Assembly (NCBI GenBank): GCA_021849075.1
Contig: JAJZTH010000005.1
Location: forward strand, 62,001 to 126,000
Length of the DNA: 64,000 nt
Direction of reading: 5' to 3'
Source of the DNA: Pseudomonadota bacterium
GTDB taxonomy: Bacteria > Pseudomonadota > Alphaproteobacteria > Sphingomonadales > Sphingomonadaceae
This document shows, in pieces, positions 27,021 to 34,867 of this stretch (position 1 is its first letter; the number at the start of each line of letters is the position of its first letter). The notes beneath the pieces are model-generated. The model was not told where the DNA came from, made no database searches, and saw only the letters and a program-made list of their open reading frames with translations. Position numbers and translations under genes: made by a program.

Positions 27021-27530
27021 ATGAGCAAGCAGCGTATCGGCGTCTATCCCGGCACCTTCGACCCCATCACCCTGGGGCATATGGACATCATCCGGCGGGG
27101 CGCGAAGCTGGTCGACAAGCTGGTGATCGGCGTCACCACCAACATCAGCAAGTCGCCCATGTTCTCCGATGAGGAGCGGCTGGACATGGTGCGCCGTGAA
27201 TGCGCGGGGATCGACACGGAAATCGTCGTCACCGGATTCAACTCGTTGCTGATGGACTTTGCCGAATCGCAGGGGGCCAGCGTCATCATCCGGGGTCTGC
27301 GCGCGGTCGCCGATTTCGAATATGAATATCAGATGGCGGGCATGAACCAGCAGATCAACGGCCGCGTCGAAACCGTCTTCCTGATGGCGGACGTCTCGCT
27401 CCAGCCGATCGCGTCGCGGCTGGTGAAGGAAATCGCGCTCTATGGCGGGCCGATCCATAAATTCGTCAGCCCCGCCGTGCGCGACGAAGTGGTGGAACGG
27501 GTCGAGAAGCTGGGTCGCAAGGGCGATTAA
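27021..27530 (+). CDS. coaD: Phosphopantetheine adenylyltransferase
   Basis: Penultimate step of coenzyme A synthesis. 169 residues with the nucleotidyltransferase HxGH-type motif GVYPGTFDPITLGHMDII at the N-terminus and the PIASRLVKEIAL block (about 127-138). IIRGLRAVADFEYEYQMA is strongly conserved in CoaD. It follows ispA by four bases, in the same transcription run as xseB. Confidence 0.97.
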   Translation: MSKQRIGVYPGTFDPITLGHMDIIRRGAKLVDKLVIGVTTNISKSPMFSDEERLDMVRRECAGIDTEIVVTGFNSLLMDFAESQGASVIIRGLRAVADFEYEYQMAGMNQQINGRVETVFLMADVSLQPIASRLVKEIALYGGPIHKFVSPAVRDEVVERVEKLGRKGD

Positions 27531-27672
27531 ATGCCTGCATCGCGGCATGATCCGCGCGCATTTTGCAAAAGGACTCCCTCGTTTCAGCCTGCGTTCAGTT
27601 GCCAATCGCGATCAGCGCGCTATCAGGGCGGTGCGACCCATCGGGCCAGTTTGTTTAAGGAAAGCCTCATTC

Positions 27673-28458
27673 ATGCGTTTGACTAGCGCGCTCAAGACCG
27701 TGGCGATCGGCTTCGCCCTCTCCGCGTCCGGCGTGGCCTTTGCCCAGGGTGGCGGGGGCGGCAATGCCGAGGAAATGAAGAAGGCGGAAGCCGCCGTGCG
27801 CGCACAGGATAATGTGAAGTCGCTGGAGGCGGACCCCGTCACCAAGCTGCCGCCCGCGACCGTGCCTGCCGATCCGCAGAATATCTGGGATCTCGACCTG
27901 TCGAGCGGCGGCCGCGTGCGCATTCAGCTGCGCCCGGACATCGCGCCAAACCATGTGGAGCGGATCAAGGAACTGACGCGCCAGGGCTTTTACAATGGCC
28001 TGAAATTCCACCGAGTCATTCCCGGCTTCATGGCGCAGGGCGGCGATCCCAAAGGGGATGGCACCGGCGGTTCGCAACTCCCCGATCTGAAGGCCGAATT
28101 CAACCTGATGCCCCATTTGCGCGGCACCCTGTCGATGGCCCGCGCCCAGAGCGAGGATAGCGCCAACAGCCAGTTCTTCATCGTCCTGCTGCCGCGCATG
28201 CAGCTCGACAAGAAATATACGGTCTTCGGCCGCGTGATCGAAGGCATGCAATATGTCGACGCAATCCATGAGGGCGAGCCGCCGGCCGACCCCAGCGTGA
28301 TCCTGCAGGCGTCGATCGAAAGCGACGGCAAGCCGCCGGTGACGGCCGCGGCGCCGCCGGCCGCGCCCGCGCCTTCGATCATCGGCACGCCGGCTCCCAC
28401 GGCAAAGAAGCCCGTCGCTGCGGCCAAAAAGCCTGCGCCGGCCGCGAAGAAGAAATAA
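27673..28458 (+). CDS. Exported cyclophilin-type peptidylprolyl isomerase
   Basis: 261 residues with a signal peptide ending near GVAFAQ. The cyclophilin domain (about residues 70-215) has the catalytic FHRVIPGFMAQGGDP, LSMARAQ and NSQFFIVL motifs. A C-terminal tail of about 45 residues is built from Pro/Ala and AAKKP-like repeats and ends in KKK, unusual for a periplasmic foldase. AAGGAAAG precedes the ATG. It lies between coaD and queA; the 142-base gap upstream probably holds its promoter. Confidence 0.92.
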   Translation: MRLTSALKTVAIGFALSASGVAFAQGGGGGNAEEMKKAEAAVRAQDNVKSLEADPVTKLPPATVPADPQNIWDLDLSSGGRVRIQLRPDIAPNHVERIKELTRQGFYNGLKFHRVIPGFMAQGGDPKGDGTGGSQLPDLKAEFNLMPHLRGTLSMARAQSEDSANSQFFIVLLPRMQLDKKYTVFGRVIEGMQYVDAIHEGEPPADPSVILQASIESDGKPPVTAAAPPAAPAPSIIGTPAPTAKKPVAAAKKPAPAAKKK

Positions 28459-28482
28459 GCCGGTTCGTCCGGCCGATCAGCC

Positions 28483-29523
28483 ATGCGCGTAGACCTGTTC
28501 GATTTTGATCTGCCGGCGGAGAATATCGCGCTCCGCCCGGCGTCCCCGCGCGATAGCGCGCGGCTGTTGCTGGCGCCCGGCGACGGCGCGATGCAGGATC
28601 GCATCGTCCGCGACCTGCCGTCGCTGCTGCGCGCCGGCGACGTGCTGGTGTTCAACGATACCAAGGTCATTCCCGCCCAGCTGGAAGGCATGCGGGGCGA
28701 AGCGCGGATCGGCGCGACGCTGCACAAAAGGCAGGGGCTGCGCCAGTGGCAGGCGTTCCTGCGCAATGCCAAGCGGGTGCGCGCGGGCGATCGAATCGAT
28801 TTCGGCGCGGGCGTCACGGCCATTGCCGGGCCGCGCGACGAAGATGGCGGCGTGACGCTGGATTTTGAGGGCGACGAGCCGGTCGAGATTTTGCTGGAGC
28901 GGGCAGGGCGGATGCCGCTGCCCCCCTATATCGCCAGCAAGCGCCCGACCGATGAGCGCGACCGCAGCGATTATCAGACGATGTTCGCGCGCGAAGATGG
29001 CGCTGTGGCTGCGCCCACCGCTGCCTTGCATTTCACGCCGGATCTGATGGCGGCGATCGCGCAGGCGGGCGTGAAGACCGAAACGCTGACCCTGCATGTC
29101 GGCGCGGGTACTTTTCTGCCGGTCAAGGCGGACGATACCGATGACCATCGCATGCATGCCGAATGGGGCCGGATCGATGCCGCGACCGCCCATCGCCTGA
29201 ATGCCGCGCGGGCGGCAGGTGGCCGGCTGATCGCGGTCGGCACCACATCGTTGCGCCTGCTGGAAAGCGCGGCGGGCGAAGACGGATTGCTGCGCCCCTT
29301 TGCCGATGAAACGCGCATCTTCATCACGCCGGGCTACCGCTTCCGCGCGGTCGACGGGCTGATGACCAATTTCCACCTGCCCAAATCGACCCTGTTCATG
29401 CTGGTCAGTGCCTTGATGGGCACGGAGCGGATGCAGGCTGTTTACGCGCATGCCATAGAAACGGGCTACCGCTTCTATTCCTATGGCGATTCCAGCCTGC
29501 TGCTGCCTGACCGCAGCCTTTAA
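28483..29523 (+). CDS. queA: S-adenosylmethionine:tRNA ribosyltransferase-isomerase
   Basis: Makes epoxyqueuosine in tRNA from preQ1-tRNA and SAM. 346 residues. Motifs: [14 protein letters not shown] near the N-terminus, [39 protein letters not shown] and [15 protein letters not shown]. It follows the cyclophilin gene by 24 bases. The stop overlaps the end of the convergent small gene at 29520 by four bases. The usual partner tgt is not adjacent on this side. Confidence 0.97.
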   Translation: MRVDLFDFDLPAENIALRPASPRDSARLLLAPGDGAMQDRIVRDLPSLLRAGDVLVFNDTKVIPAQLEGMRGEARIGATLHKRQGLRQWQAFLRNAKRVRAGDRIDFGAGVTAIAGPRDEDGGVTLDFEGDEPVEILLERAGRMPLPPYIASKRPTDERDRSDYQTMFAREDGAVAAPTAALHFTPDLMAAIAQAGVKTETLTLHVGAGTFLPVKADDTDDHRMHAEWGRIDAATAHRLNAARAAGGRLIAVGTTSLRLLESAAGEDGLLRPFADETRIFITPGYRFRAVDGLMTNFHLPKSTLFMLVSALMGTERMQAVYAHAIETGYRFYSYGDSSLLLPDRSL

Positions 29524-29705
29524 CGTGCCGCGCCACGCCGGGCGAGGCTGACCACGCCATAGCCGATGGCGGCCAGCGTGCCGATCTTCGCGACGGTCTT
29601 GAGCGCGCCCGACGCGGCATAGCCCAGGATCGCGCCCTTCACGCCGCTGTCGCCATCCTTGCGGTCGATCGCTGCGCCGATGACGGTGCCGATGATATTC
29701 TTCAT
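29520..29705 (-). CDS. Small Gly/Ala-rich hydrophobic protein, unknown function
   Basis: 61 residues: [21 protein letters not shown], then [21 protein letters not shown] and a second hydrophobic stretch ending [11 protein letters not shown]. The two amphipathic or membrane-inserting segments, Gly-zipper-like spacing and basic end suggest a small membrane-associated protein. Convergent and overlapping with queA at the 3' end; divergent from the zinc-ribbon gene at 29829. Short, so coding status is moderately certain. Confidence 0.6.
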   Translation of the reverse strand: MKNIIGTVIGAAIDRKDGDSGVKGAILGYAASGALKTVAKIGTLAAIGYGVVSLARRGAAR

Positions 29706-29828
29706 GGATATCCCTTTCGCTGTTGCCGCAATGCAGCGCATGGCCGCGCCGGAAGTTCCCATCCGGTTCGCAGGTGAAACCTTTTGCGTCTCAAGCGTTG
29801 AATCCCCAGGCAATAGAGGAAGACGCGC

Positions 29829-30083
29829 ATGCAGATCGCTTTCGGAAACGCCCGCCCCTCCTTCGCGAAGGGGTTCAGCCCGCTCTATCATGTGGGGGAG
29901 GCGAATCGCTGCCCGTCCTGCACCCGGCAGCAATGGATCGTTGGCCGGATGGTGGCCGAATGCGCCTTTTGCGGCACGGCTTTGCCACTGGAGCAGTTCA
30001 GCACCTACAGCGCCCGCCCACGGATCGCGCGTCAGGGGGCCGGTGTCGAAATCATGCCCGAAGAACTGCGCGCCATATCCTGA
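29829..30083 (+). CDS. Small zinc-ribbon protein, unknown function
   Basis: 84 residues. Two CxxC knuckles, NRCPSCTRQQW and AECAFCGTAL (about residues 27-50), form a likely zinc ribbon. The flanks (FGNARPSFAKGFSPLYH and SARPRIARQGAGVEIMPEE) match no family I can name. AGAGGAAG lies 8-10 bases upstream of the ATG. It is convergent with the DMT-family gene at 30089, five bases away. Confidence 0.7.
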   Translation: MQIAFGNARPSFAKGFSPLYHVGEANRCPSCTRQQWIVGRMVAECAFCGTALPLEQFSTYSARPRIARQGAGVEIMPEELRAIS

Positions 30084-30088
30084 TCCGC

Positions 30089-30427
30089 TCAGGCGCGCCC
30101 CACGAACAGAAAGCCGACCGCCCCCATGATGCAGGCGAAGGCGGCCAGATGGCGCCAGTGCAGCGGCTCGCCCAGCACCGTCACCATGAAGCCGCCGAAG
30201 ATGATCAGCGCAATCGCCTCCTGCGCGACCTTGAGCTGTCCCGCGCTCCAGCCATGGGCGTAGCCGACCCGGTTGGCGGGCACGGCCAGACAATATTCGA
30301 TCAGCGCGATGCCCCAACTGATCAGGATCACCAACAGGATCGGCTTATCCATCCCGCCTTTCAGATGCCAATACCAGGCGATCGTCATGAAGATGTTGGA
30401 CAGGATCAACAGGATGATGGTCGGCAT
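30089..30427 (-). CDS. DUF486/DMT-family small membrane protein
   Basis: 112 residues with four hydrophobic helices. ILLILSNIFMTIAWYWHLK and ALIEYCLAVPANRVGY, then QLKVAQEAIALIIF, match the DUF486 group of drug/metabolite-transporter-like proteins. The Tyr-His-Leu and Glu-Tyr motifs in helices 1 and 2 are conserved in that group. Substrate unknown. It lies downstream of the DUF2171 gene on the same strand but is separated by a strong terminator. Confidence 0.85.
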   Translation of the reverse strand: MPTIILLILSNIFMTIAWYWHLKGGMDKPILLVILISWGIALIEYCLAVPANRVGYAHGWSAGQLKVAQEAIALIIFGGFMVTVLGEPLHWRHLAAFACIMGAVGFLFVGRA

Positions 30428-30494
30428 GGCGGCCTCACGCGGGACGGGAGGATGCTTTGCAGACTCCGTTCGGCTGGCGCAAGCGGCCATGAAA

Positions 30495-30523
30495 AAGGCC
30501 CGGCGATGATCGCCGGGCCTTCA
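30495..30523 (-). terminator. Strong intrinsic terminator of the DUF2171 gene
   Basis: Perfect 12-bp stem AAGGCCCGGCGA / TCGCCGGGCCTT with a 3-base loop. On the minus strand it is followed by TTTC. It lies 8 bases past the gene's stop. Confidence 0.85.
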
Positions 30524-30530
30524 GGCTAAA

Positions 30531-31457
30531 TCAGCGATAGCGCGTGCCGCTATAGCTGGTGGAGCGGCTGCTATAGCCTTCGCCGGTCCAGCCGCTGCGA
30601 TTCTGGTCGCGCTCGCCGAACAGGGCATTTTGCTCGCGCTCGGTGCGCCAGGCTTCCTGCGCCTGCTCGGCGGTCTTTTCCAGCGTCACCTTGGTTGCGT
30701 CGACCGACTTGATCCAGCTTGACGGAATGGAATGATGCACGCCGCCGGCATCCTGGTCATTCTTCGTCAGGATGATGCGGTCGCCGCGCAGCTTGTCCAC
30801 CGTACCGACATGCTCGCCATCGCTGCCGACCACCTCCTGATGCTCCTGCACCTGATGGATCGCCTGCCGCTGTTCGCCCCGACGGGTGCGCCAAGTGCCG
30901 AATTCGCTGTTGAAGCGGTCGCGATTTTCGCGCTGATATTCGCTATAGTCGCGGTCCAGCTCATCGATCCGCTGCTGGCGCCAGGCATGGTAATTGCTGT
31001 CATGATGGGCGCCATAATCATGTTGCGGACCATAGCTGTTGATGCGGGATCCATGATCCTCGCTGCCGTAACCGCTGCGCTCGCCACTATAGGGCACGAA
31101 ACCACGGCCGGGCAGATAGTTATTGCCGGATGCCGACGCATAGCCCAGCCGGCTCGACTGATCGCGCGGGTCGCCATAGGGGCGATTATAATATTCGTCA
31201 TATTCGCGCCGGCGTTCGGCCTCTTCATCGCCGAACCAACTGCGAATCTCGTCACCTGCCCGGTCGAAAAAGCCGCGATCATCATAATCATAGTCGGCCG
31301 GGGGGCGGCGCAGATCGGGTCCGCCAAACTGGCCCCGCGTGCCATAGCGATATCCGCGATCGTCGCGCGGGTCGCGTTGCGCGCGATACCGGTCGCCCCG
31401 GTCCCAGCCGGTGGAATAGCGATCCTCGCCATAGCGGCGTCCGCCTTGATAACCCAT
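30531..31457 (-). CDS. SWFGD/DUF2171 domain protein, probable envelope or stress protein
   Basis: 308 residues. The N-terminal half is extremely Arg/Tyr/Asp/Gly-rich and low-complexity (RRYGEDRYSTGWDRGDRYR). It contains RSWFGDEEAERRRE (about 73-86), the SWFGD signature. After a linker, residues about 210-275 form a DUF2171/PRC-barrel-like domain (VVGSDGEHVGTVDKLRGDR ... IPSSWIKSVD). No signal peptide is seen. AAGGAGATG precedes the ATG. The function of such proteins is unknown; some are induced in general stress (known for the group, not shown here). Confidence 0.8.
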   Translation of the reverse strand: MGYQGGRRYGEDRYSTGWDRGDRYRAQRDPRDDRGYRYGTRGQFGGPDLRRPPADYDYDDRGFFDRAGDEIRSWFGDEEAERRREYDEYYNRPYGDPRDQSSRLGYASASGNNYLPGRGFVPYSGERSGYGSEDHGSRINSYGPQHDYGAHHDSNYHAWRQQRIDELDRDYSEYQRENRDRFNSEFGTWRTRRGEQRQAIHQVQEHQEVVGSDGEHVGTVDKLRGDRIILTKNDQDAGGVHHSIPSSWIKSVDATKVTLEKTAEQAQEAWRTEREQNALFGERDQNRSGWTGEGYSSRSTSYSGTRYR

Positions 31458-31695
31458 CGTCCATCTCCTTATGTCGCTGGCGACGCATCGTCGGCGTCGT
31501 CGCTGTATCAATGGGTGGACGAGGGCATCGTTCCGGGCGTTACGCAGGAGTAATGTCTGGCCCAAATACCGGTCCGTCGCGGCCAAAAGCCCTGCCATTT
31601 CGCGGGCTTGATCGAGATTAACAAGGCCCACGCTTTTTTGCGCAAAAGACCGTTGCATGGGCCAAATTGCTCGCCTATAGGCAGCGCTCCTTCAA

Positions 31696-31771
<76 letters not shown>

Positions 31772-31837
31772 ACCTCCTTATCGGGGTTGCACCGAAGGAC
31801 TTTACCGCCAGCGCCTCGAGCGCCTAGAGCGGTTTTC

Positions 31838-32608
31838 ATGACAGAAGATGCTGATACGGGCCGTCCTGCCGCGACGGTGGTGGTCGTGCGCGATCGGGCT
31901 GACGGCTTGCCGGAATTGCTGATGGTGGAGCGCGCGTCGACCATGGCCTTTGCCGCAGGGGCGCTGGTCTTTCCCGGCGGCGCGGTGGACCCGGCCGACC
32001 ATGCGCTGGCGGCGCGGATCGGCGGCGCGCTGGACCAGGATGAAGCGGCCGGGCGCATCGCCGCAATCCGGGAAACGATCGAGGAAGCAGGGTTGGGCGT
32101 TGGGCTGACCGGCGCGGTCGACGCGGCGAGCGTGCTGCGCCTGCGCGACGGATTGCAGGACGGCAAGGCGCTGGGCGATCTGCTCGACCGGCACGGTCTT
32201 GGGCTGAATCTGGAGGCTCTGACGCCCTTCGCCCGTTGGCATCCTGCCCCGTTCGAGCAGGCGAGGCGGGTGTTCGATACGCGCTTCTATCTGGCCCGCG
32301 CGCCGCAGCGTCAGGTGGCGAGCGTCGACAAGACCGAGAATGTGCGCCTGTTCTGGAGCAGCGCCGCCGACACGCTGGCGCGGTGCGACAGGGGCGATGG
32401 ACGCATCATCTTTCCCACCCGGCGCAATCTGGAGCGGCTGGCGCGCTTTGCCTCCCATGCCGATCTGGTCGCGCATGCGGCCGCCTATCCAGTGGAGAAG
32501 GTGCGCCCGTGGAAGGAGGATCGCGACGGCGAACTGCATCTGTGCATCCCCGATCATCTGGGATATCCGGTCACGTCGGAACCATTGGGGCAGGTCCGGC
32601 GTGCTTAG
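31838..32608 (+). CDS. Nudix hydrolase (NUDT7/19-like), substrate unknown
   Basis: 256 residues. The Nudix box is interrupted: FPGGAVDPAD (about residues 46-55) is separated by a longer loop from AAIRETIEEAGLGVG (about 78-92), as in the NUDT7/NUDT19-type CoA- or ADP-ribose-hydrolase groups. Later motifs TPFARWHPAP and RVFDTRFYLA are shared with alphaproteobacterial NUDIX proteins annotated as of unknown function. ATG at 31838 chosen; an earlier in-frame start abuts the tRNA. It is followed after 3 bases by the extensin-like gene. Confidence 0.85.
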   Translation: MTEDADTGRPAATVVVVRDRADGLPELLMVERASTMAFAAGALVFPGGAVDPADHALAARIGGALDQDEAAGRIAAIRETIEEAGLGVGLTGAVDAASVLRLRDGLQDGKALGDLLDRHGLGLNLEALTPFARWHPAPFEQARRVFDTRFYLARAPQRQVASVDKTENVRLFWSSAADTLARCDRGDGRIIFPTRRNLERLARFASHADLVAHAAAYPVEKVRPWKEDRDGELHLCIPDHLGYPVTSEPLGQVRRA

Positions 32609-32611
32609 CGG

Positions 32612-33337
32612 GTGAGAAAACTGCATTTGACCCTGCGCCGCCTTGTCTTGCTGGGCGGCGCGTTCCTCATCCTGTTCCTCGGCTATGCCTGGTTGCGGCA
32701 ACGGCCGCAGGATCTGCCTTGGACCGATCTGGACCTTGCCCAGCCGATCGGCTTGTTCACCGGGCGCAAGCTCGCCGCGCTGACCAATGATGCGCCACGG
32801 TGCAAGGCGCTGCTGGATCGCGCCGGCGTCGATTATGGCGCGATGAAGCCCGGCGGCGCGGATCAGTGCGCCTATGCCGATGCGGTACGGCTCCGGCCGG
32901 AGGCGGGCGCGATCACCCTTGCGCCGGCTTCGGTCGCGCCCTCCTGTCCGGTGGTGGCCGCGCTCAAACTATGGGAATGGCAGGTGGTTCAGCCCGCCGC
33001 CCAGCGCATCTACGGCCAGCCCGTCCGCACCATCCGCCATTTCGGCAGCTATAGCTGCCGCCGCATGTACGGCCGCAGTCAGGGCGATTATAGCGAACAT
33101 GCCACGGCGGACGCGATCGATGTCGCCGCCTTCGTGCTGAAGGACGGGCGGCAGATCAGTGTGCTGAACGACTGGAAGGGGCAGGGGAAGGACGCCACCT
33201 TCCTGCGCGCGGCGCGGGACGGGGCTTGTGACCTGTTTTCGACCGTGCTGTCACCCGACTATAATGCGGCCCATCGCGATCATTTCCACCTGGATCAGGC
33301 GGAACGCGGCGCGACCGGATGGCGGGCCTGCCGGTAA
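32612..33337 (+). CDS. Extensin-like C-terminal domain protein
   Basis: 241 residues from a GTG start. An N-terminal membrane anchor (LVLLGGAFLILFLGYAWL, about residues 11-28) is followed by a periplasmic domain. The domain shows Cys pairs (RCKALL, QCAYAD, SCPVV, YSCRRM) and the metal-site-like motifs SEHATADAIDVAAF and HRDHFHLDQ, which resemble the LAS/D-Ala-D-Ala peptidase zinc sites. The family is named for plant extensin similarity but is likely a wall-related hydrolase (inferred). Co-transcribed with the upstream Nudix gene. Confidence 0.85.
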   Translation: MRKLHLTLRRLVLLGGAFLILFLGYAWLRQRPQDLPWTDLDLAQPIGLFTGRKLAALTNDAPRCKALLDRAGVDYGAMKPGGADQCAYADAVRLRPEAGAITLAPASVAPSCPVVAALKLWEWQVVQPAAQRIYGQPVRTIRHFGSYSCRRMYGRSQGDYSEHATADAIDVAAFVLKDGRQISVLNDWKGQGKDATFLRAARDGACDLFSTVLSPDYNAAHRDHFHLDQAERGATGWRACR

Positions 33338-33342
33338 CGGGC

Positions 33343-34866
33343 CTATTGCCCGAACCCGGCCTCCCGCGCGACGGCCACCGCTTCGCGGGCGGCGGCCAGC
33401 AATGCGCCGCTCTTCGCTTCGGTTTCGCGCTGTTCATAGTCGGCGGTCGAATCCGCGACGATCCCCGCGCCCGCCTGCACATGCATCACGCCATCCTTCA
33501 GAACGGCGGTGCGCAGCACGATACAGCTGTCCATATTGCCGTCCGGCCCGAAATAGCCGACCCCGCCGGCATAGGCGCCGCGCGTTTCCGGCTCCAGTTC
33601 GGCGATGATCTCGCAAGCGCGGACCTTGGGCGCGCCCGATACGGTGCCGGCGGGGAAGCCGGCAAACAGCGCGTCGATCGCATCCTTTTCCGGCGACAGG
33701 CGGCCGACCACATTCGATACGATGTGCATGACATGGCTGTAAAATTCGACGGTGTAGCTTTCCGTCACCGTCACCGATCCGGCGCTGGCCACCCGGCCGA
33801 CATCGTTGCGGCCGAGATCCAGCAGCATCAGATGCTCGGCCCGTTCCTTGGGATCGGCGAGCAGGCTTTCGCGGTTGGCTGCATCCTCGACCGCATTCTG
33901 TCCACGCGGGCGGGTGCCGGCGATCGGGCGGATCGTCACTTCGCCATTGCGCGCGCGCACCAATATTTCGGGGGATGATCCGATCAGCGCAAAGCCGGGC
34001 AGGTCCAGATAATAGAGGAAGGGCGACGGGTTGATCCGCCGCAGCGCGCGATAGAGGGCGATAGGCGGCAAAGTGAAGGGGCTGGTGAAACGCTGCGCCA
34101 GCACCACCTGAAAAATATCGCCCGCGACGATATAGTCCTTCGCCTTCTCCACCATCTGGGCATAGCGGCCCGGTTCCAGTACCGGCGTCACCGCCACATC
34201 GGCGATCTCGGCCGGGGCAGTAGTGGCGGGCAGCGGCGCGGCGAGGCGCGCGGCGGCGGCGTCGATCCGCTCCAGCGCGCATTCGATCGCCTTGTCAGGA
34301 TCGGCAAAGCTGCCCTTCCACACCGGCGACACGATATAGAGCTGATCGGCCAGGCGATCGAAGATCAGGATCACGGTCGGCCGCACGAACAGCATGTCGG
34401 GCACGCCGATCGGGTTGGCGGCGGGGCGGGGCAGTTTTTCCACCAGCCCGACCGTTTCATAACCGAAATAGCCGACCAGGCAGGCGAGCGCGGGCGGCAG
34501 CGCCCCGTCCATCTCCGCCCGGCATTCAGCCACCAAAGCGCGCAACGCATCTAGCGCGCCCGCTTTTTCGGGGACGAAGGCGTCGCGATCGCTCGCCCAT
34601 TGGCGGTTGATCTCGGCGCTCTGGCCGTTGGCGCGGAAGACGAGGTCGGGGGCAAGGCCGATCAGGCTGTACCGGCCGCGCACCGCGCCGCCCTCGACCG
34701 ATTCGAGCAGATAGTCGCCACGATCGGATTCGAATAGCTTGAGCGCGGCGGAGATCGGCGTGTCGGTGTCGGCAATTTGCCGCCGCCACACCAAAGCCGA
34801 TTCGCCCCGCGCCAGCGCCGCGCGCGCAAAGCTCACGCCATCCATGCCTCCGCCGATCGCCGCCAT
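33343..34866 (-). CDS. trpE: Anthranilate synthase component I
   Basis: Makes anthranilate from chorismate for tryptophan. 507 residues from the ATG at 34866; 34845 is an alternative. Motifs: feedback-site LLESVEGG near the N-terminus (the LLES element that binds tryptophan), GRYSLIGLAPDL, FALIGSSPE, IRPIAGTRPRG, LLDLGRNDVGRVA and GTVSGAPKVRA. The start lies one base after the ppiD stop, so the two are coupled. trpG is not in the window on this side. The 3' end is convergent with the extensin-like gene, five bases away. Confidence 0.96.
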   Translation of the reverse strand: MAAIGGGMDGVSFARAALARGESALVWRRQIADTDTPISAALKLFESDRGDYLLESVEGGAVRGRYSLIGLAPDLVFRANGQSAEINRQWASDRDAFVPEKAGALDALRALVAECRAEMDGALPPALACLVGYFGYETVGLVEKLPRPAANPIGVPDMLFVRPTVILIFDRLADQLYIVSPVWKGSFADPDKAIECALERIDAAAARLAAPLPATTAPAEIADVAVTPVLEPGRYAQMVEKAKDYIVAGDIFQVVLAQRFTSPFTLPPIALYRALRRINPSPFLYYLDLPGFALIGSSPEILVRARNGEVTIRPIAGTRPRGQNAVEDAANRESLLADPKERAEHLMLLDLGRNDVGRVASAGSVTVTESYTVEFYSHVMHIVSNVVGRLSPEKDAIDALFAGFPAGTVSGAPKVRACEIIAELEPETRGAYAGGVGYFGPDGNMDSCIVLRTAVLKDGVMHVQAGAGIVADSTADYEQRETEAKSGALLAAAREAVAVAREAGFGQ

Positions 34867-34867
34867 A

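Noticed and set aside
31458..31560. EcfG-like promoter for the DUF2171 gene (GGAAC on the minus strand near 31530-31534)
   Set aside because: At 16-17 bases the second box reads CATT/ATTG rather than CGTT, so it does not meet the consensus.
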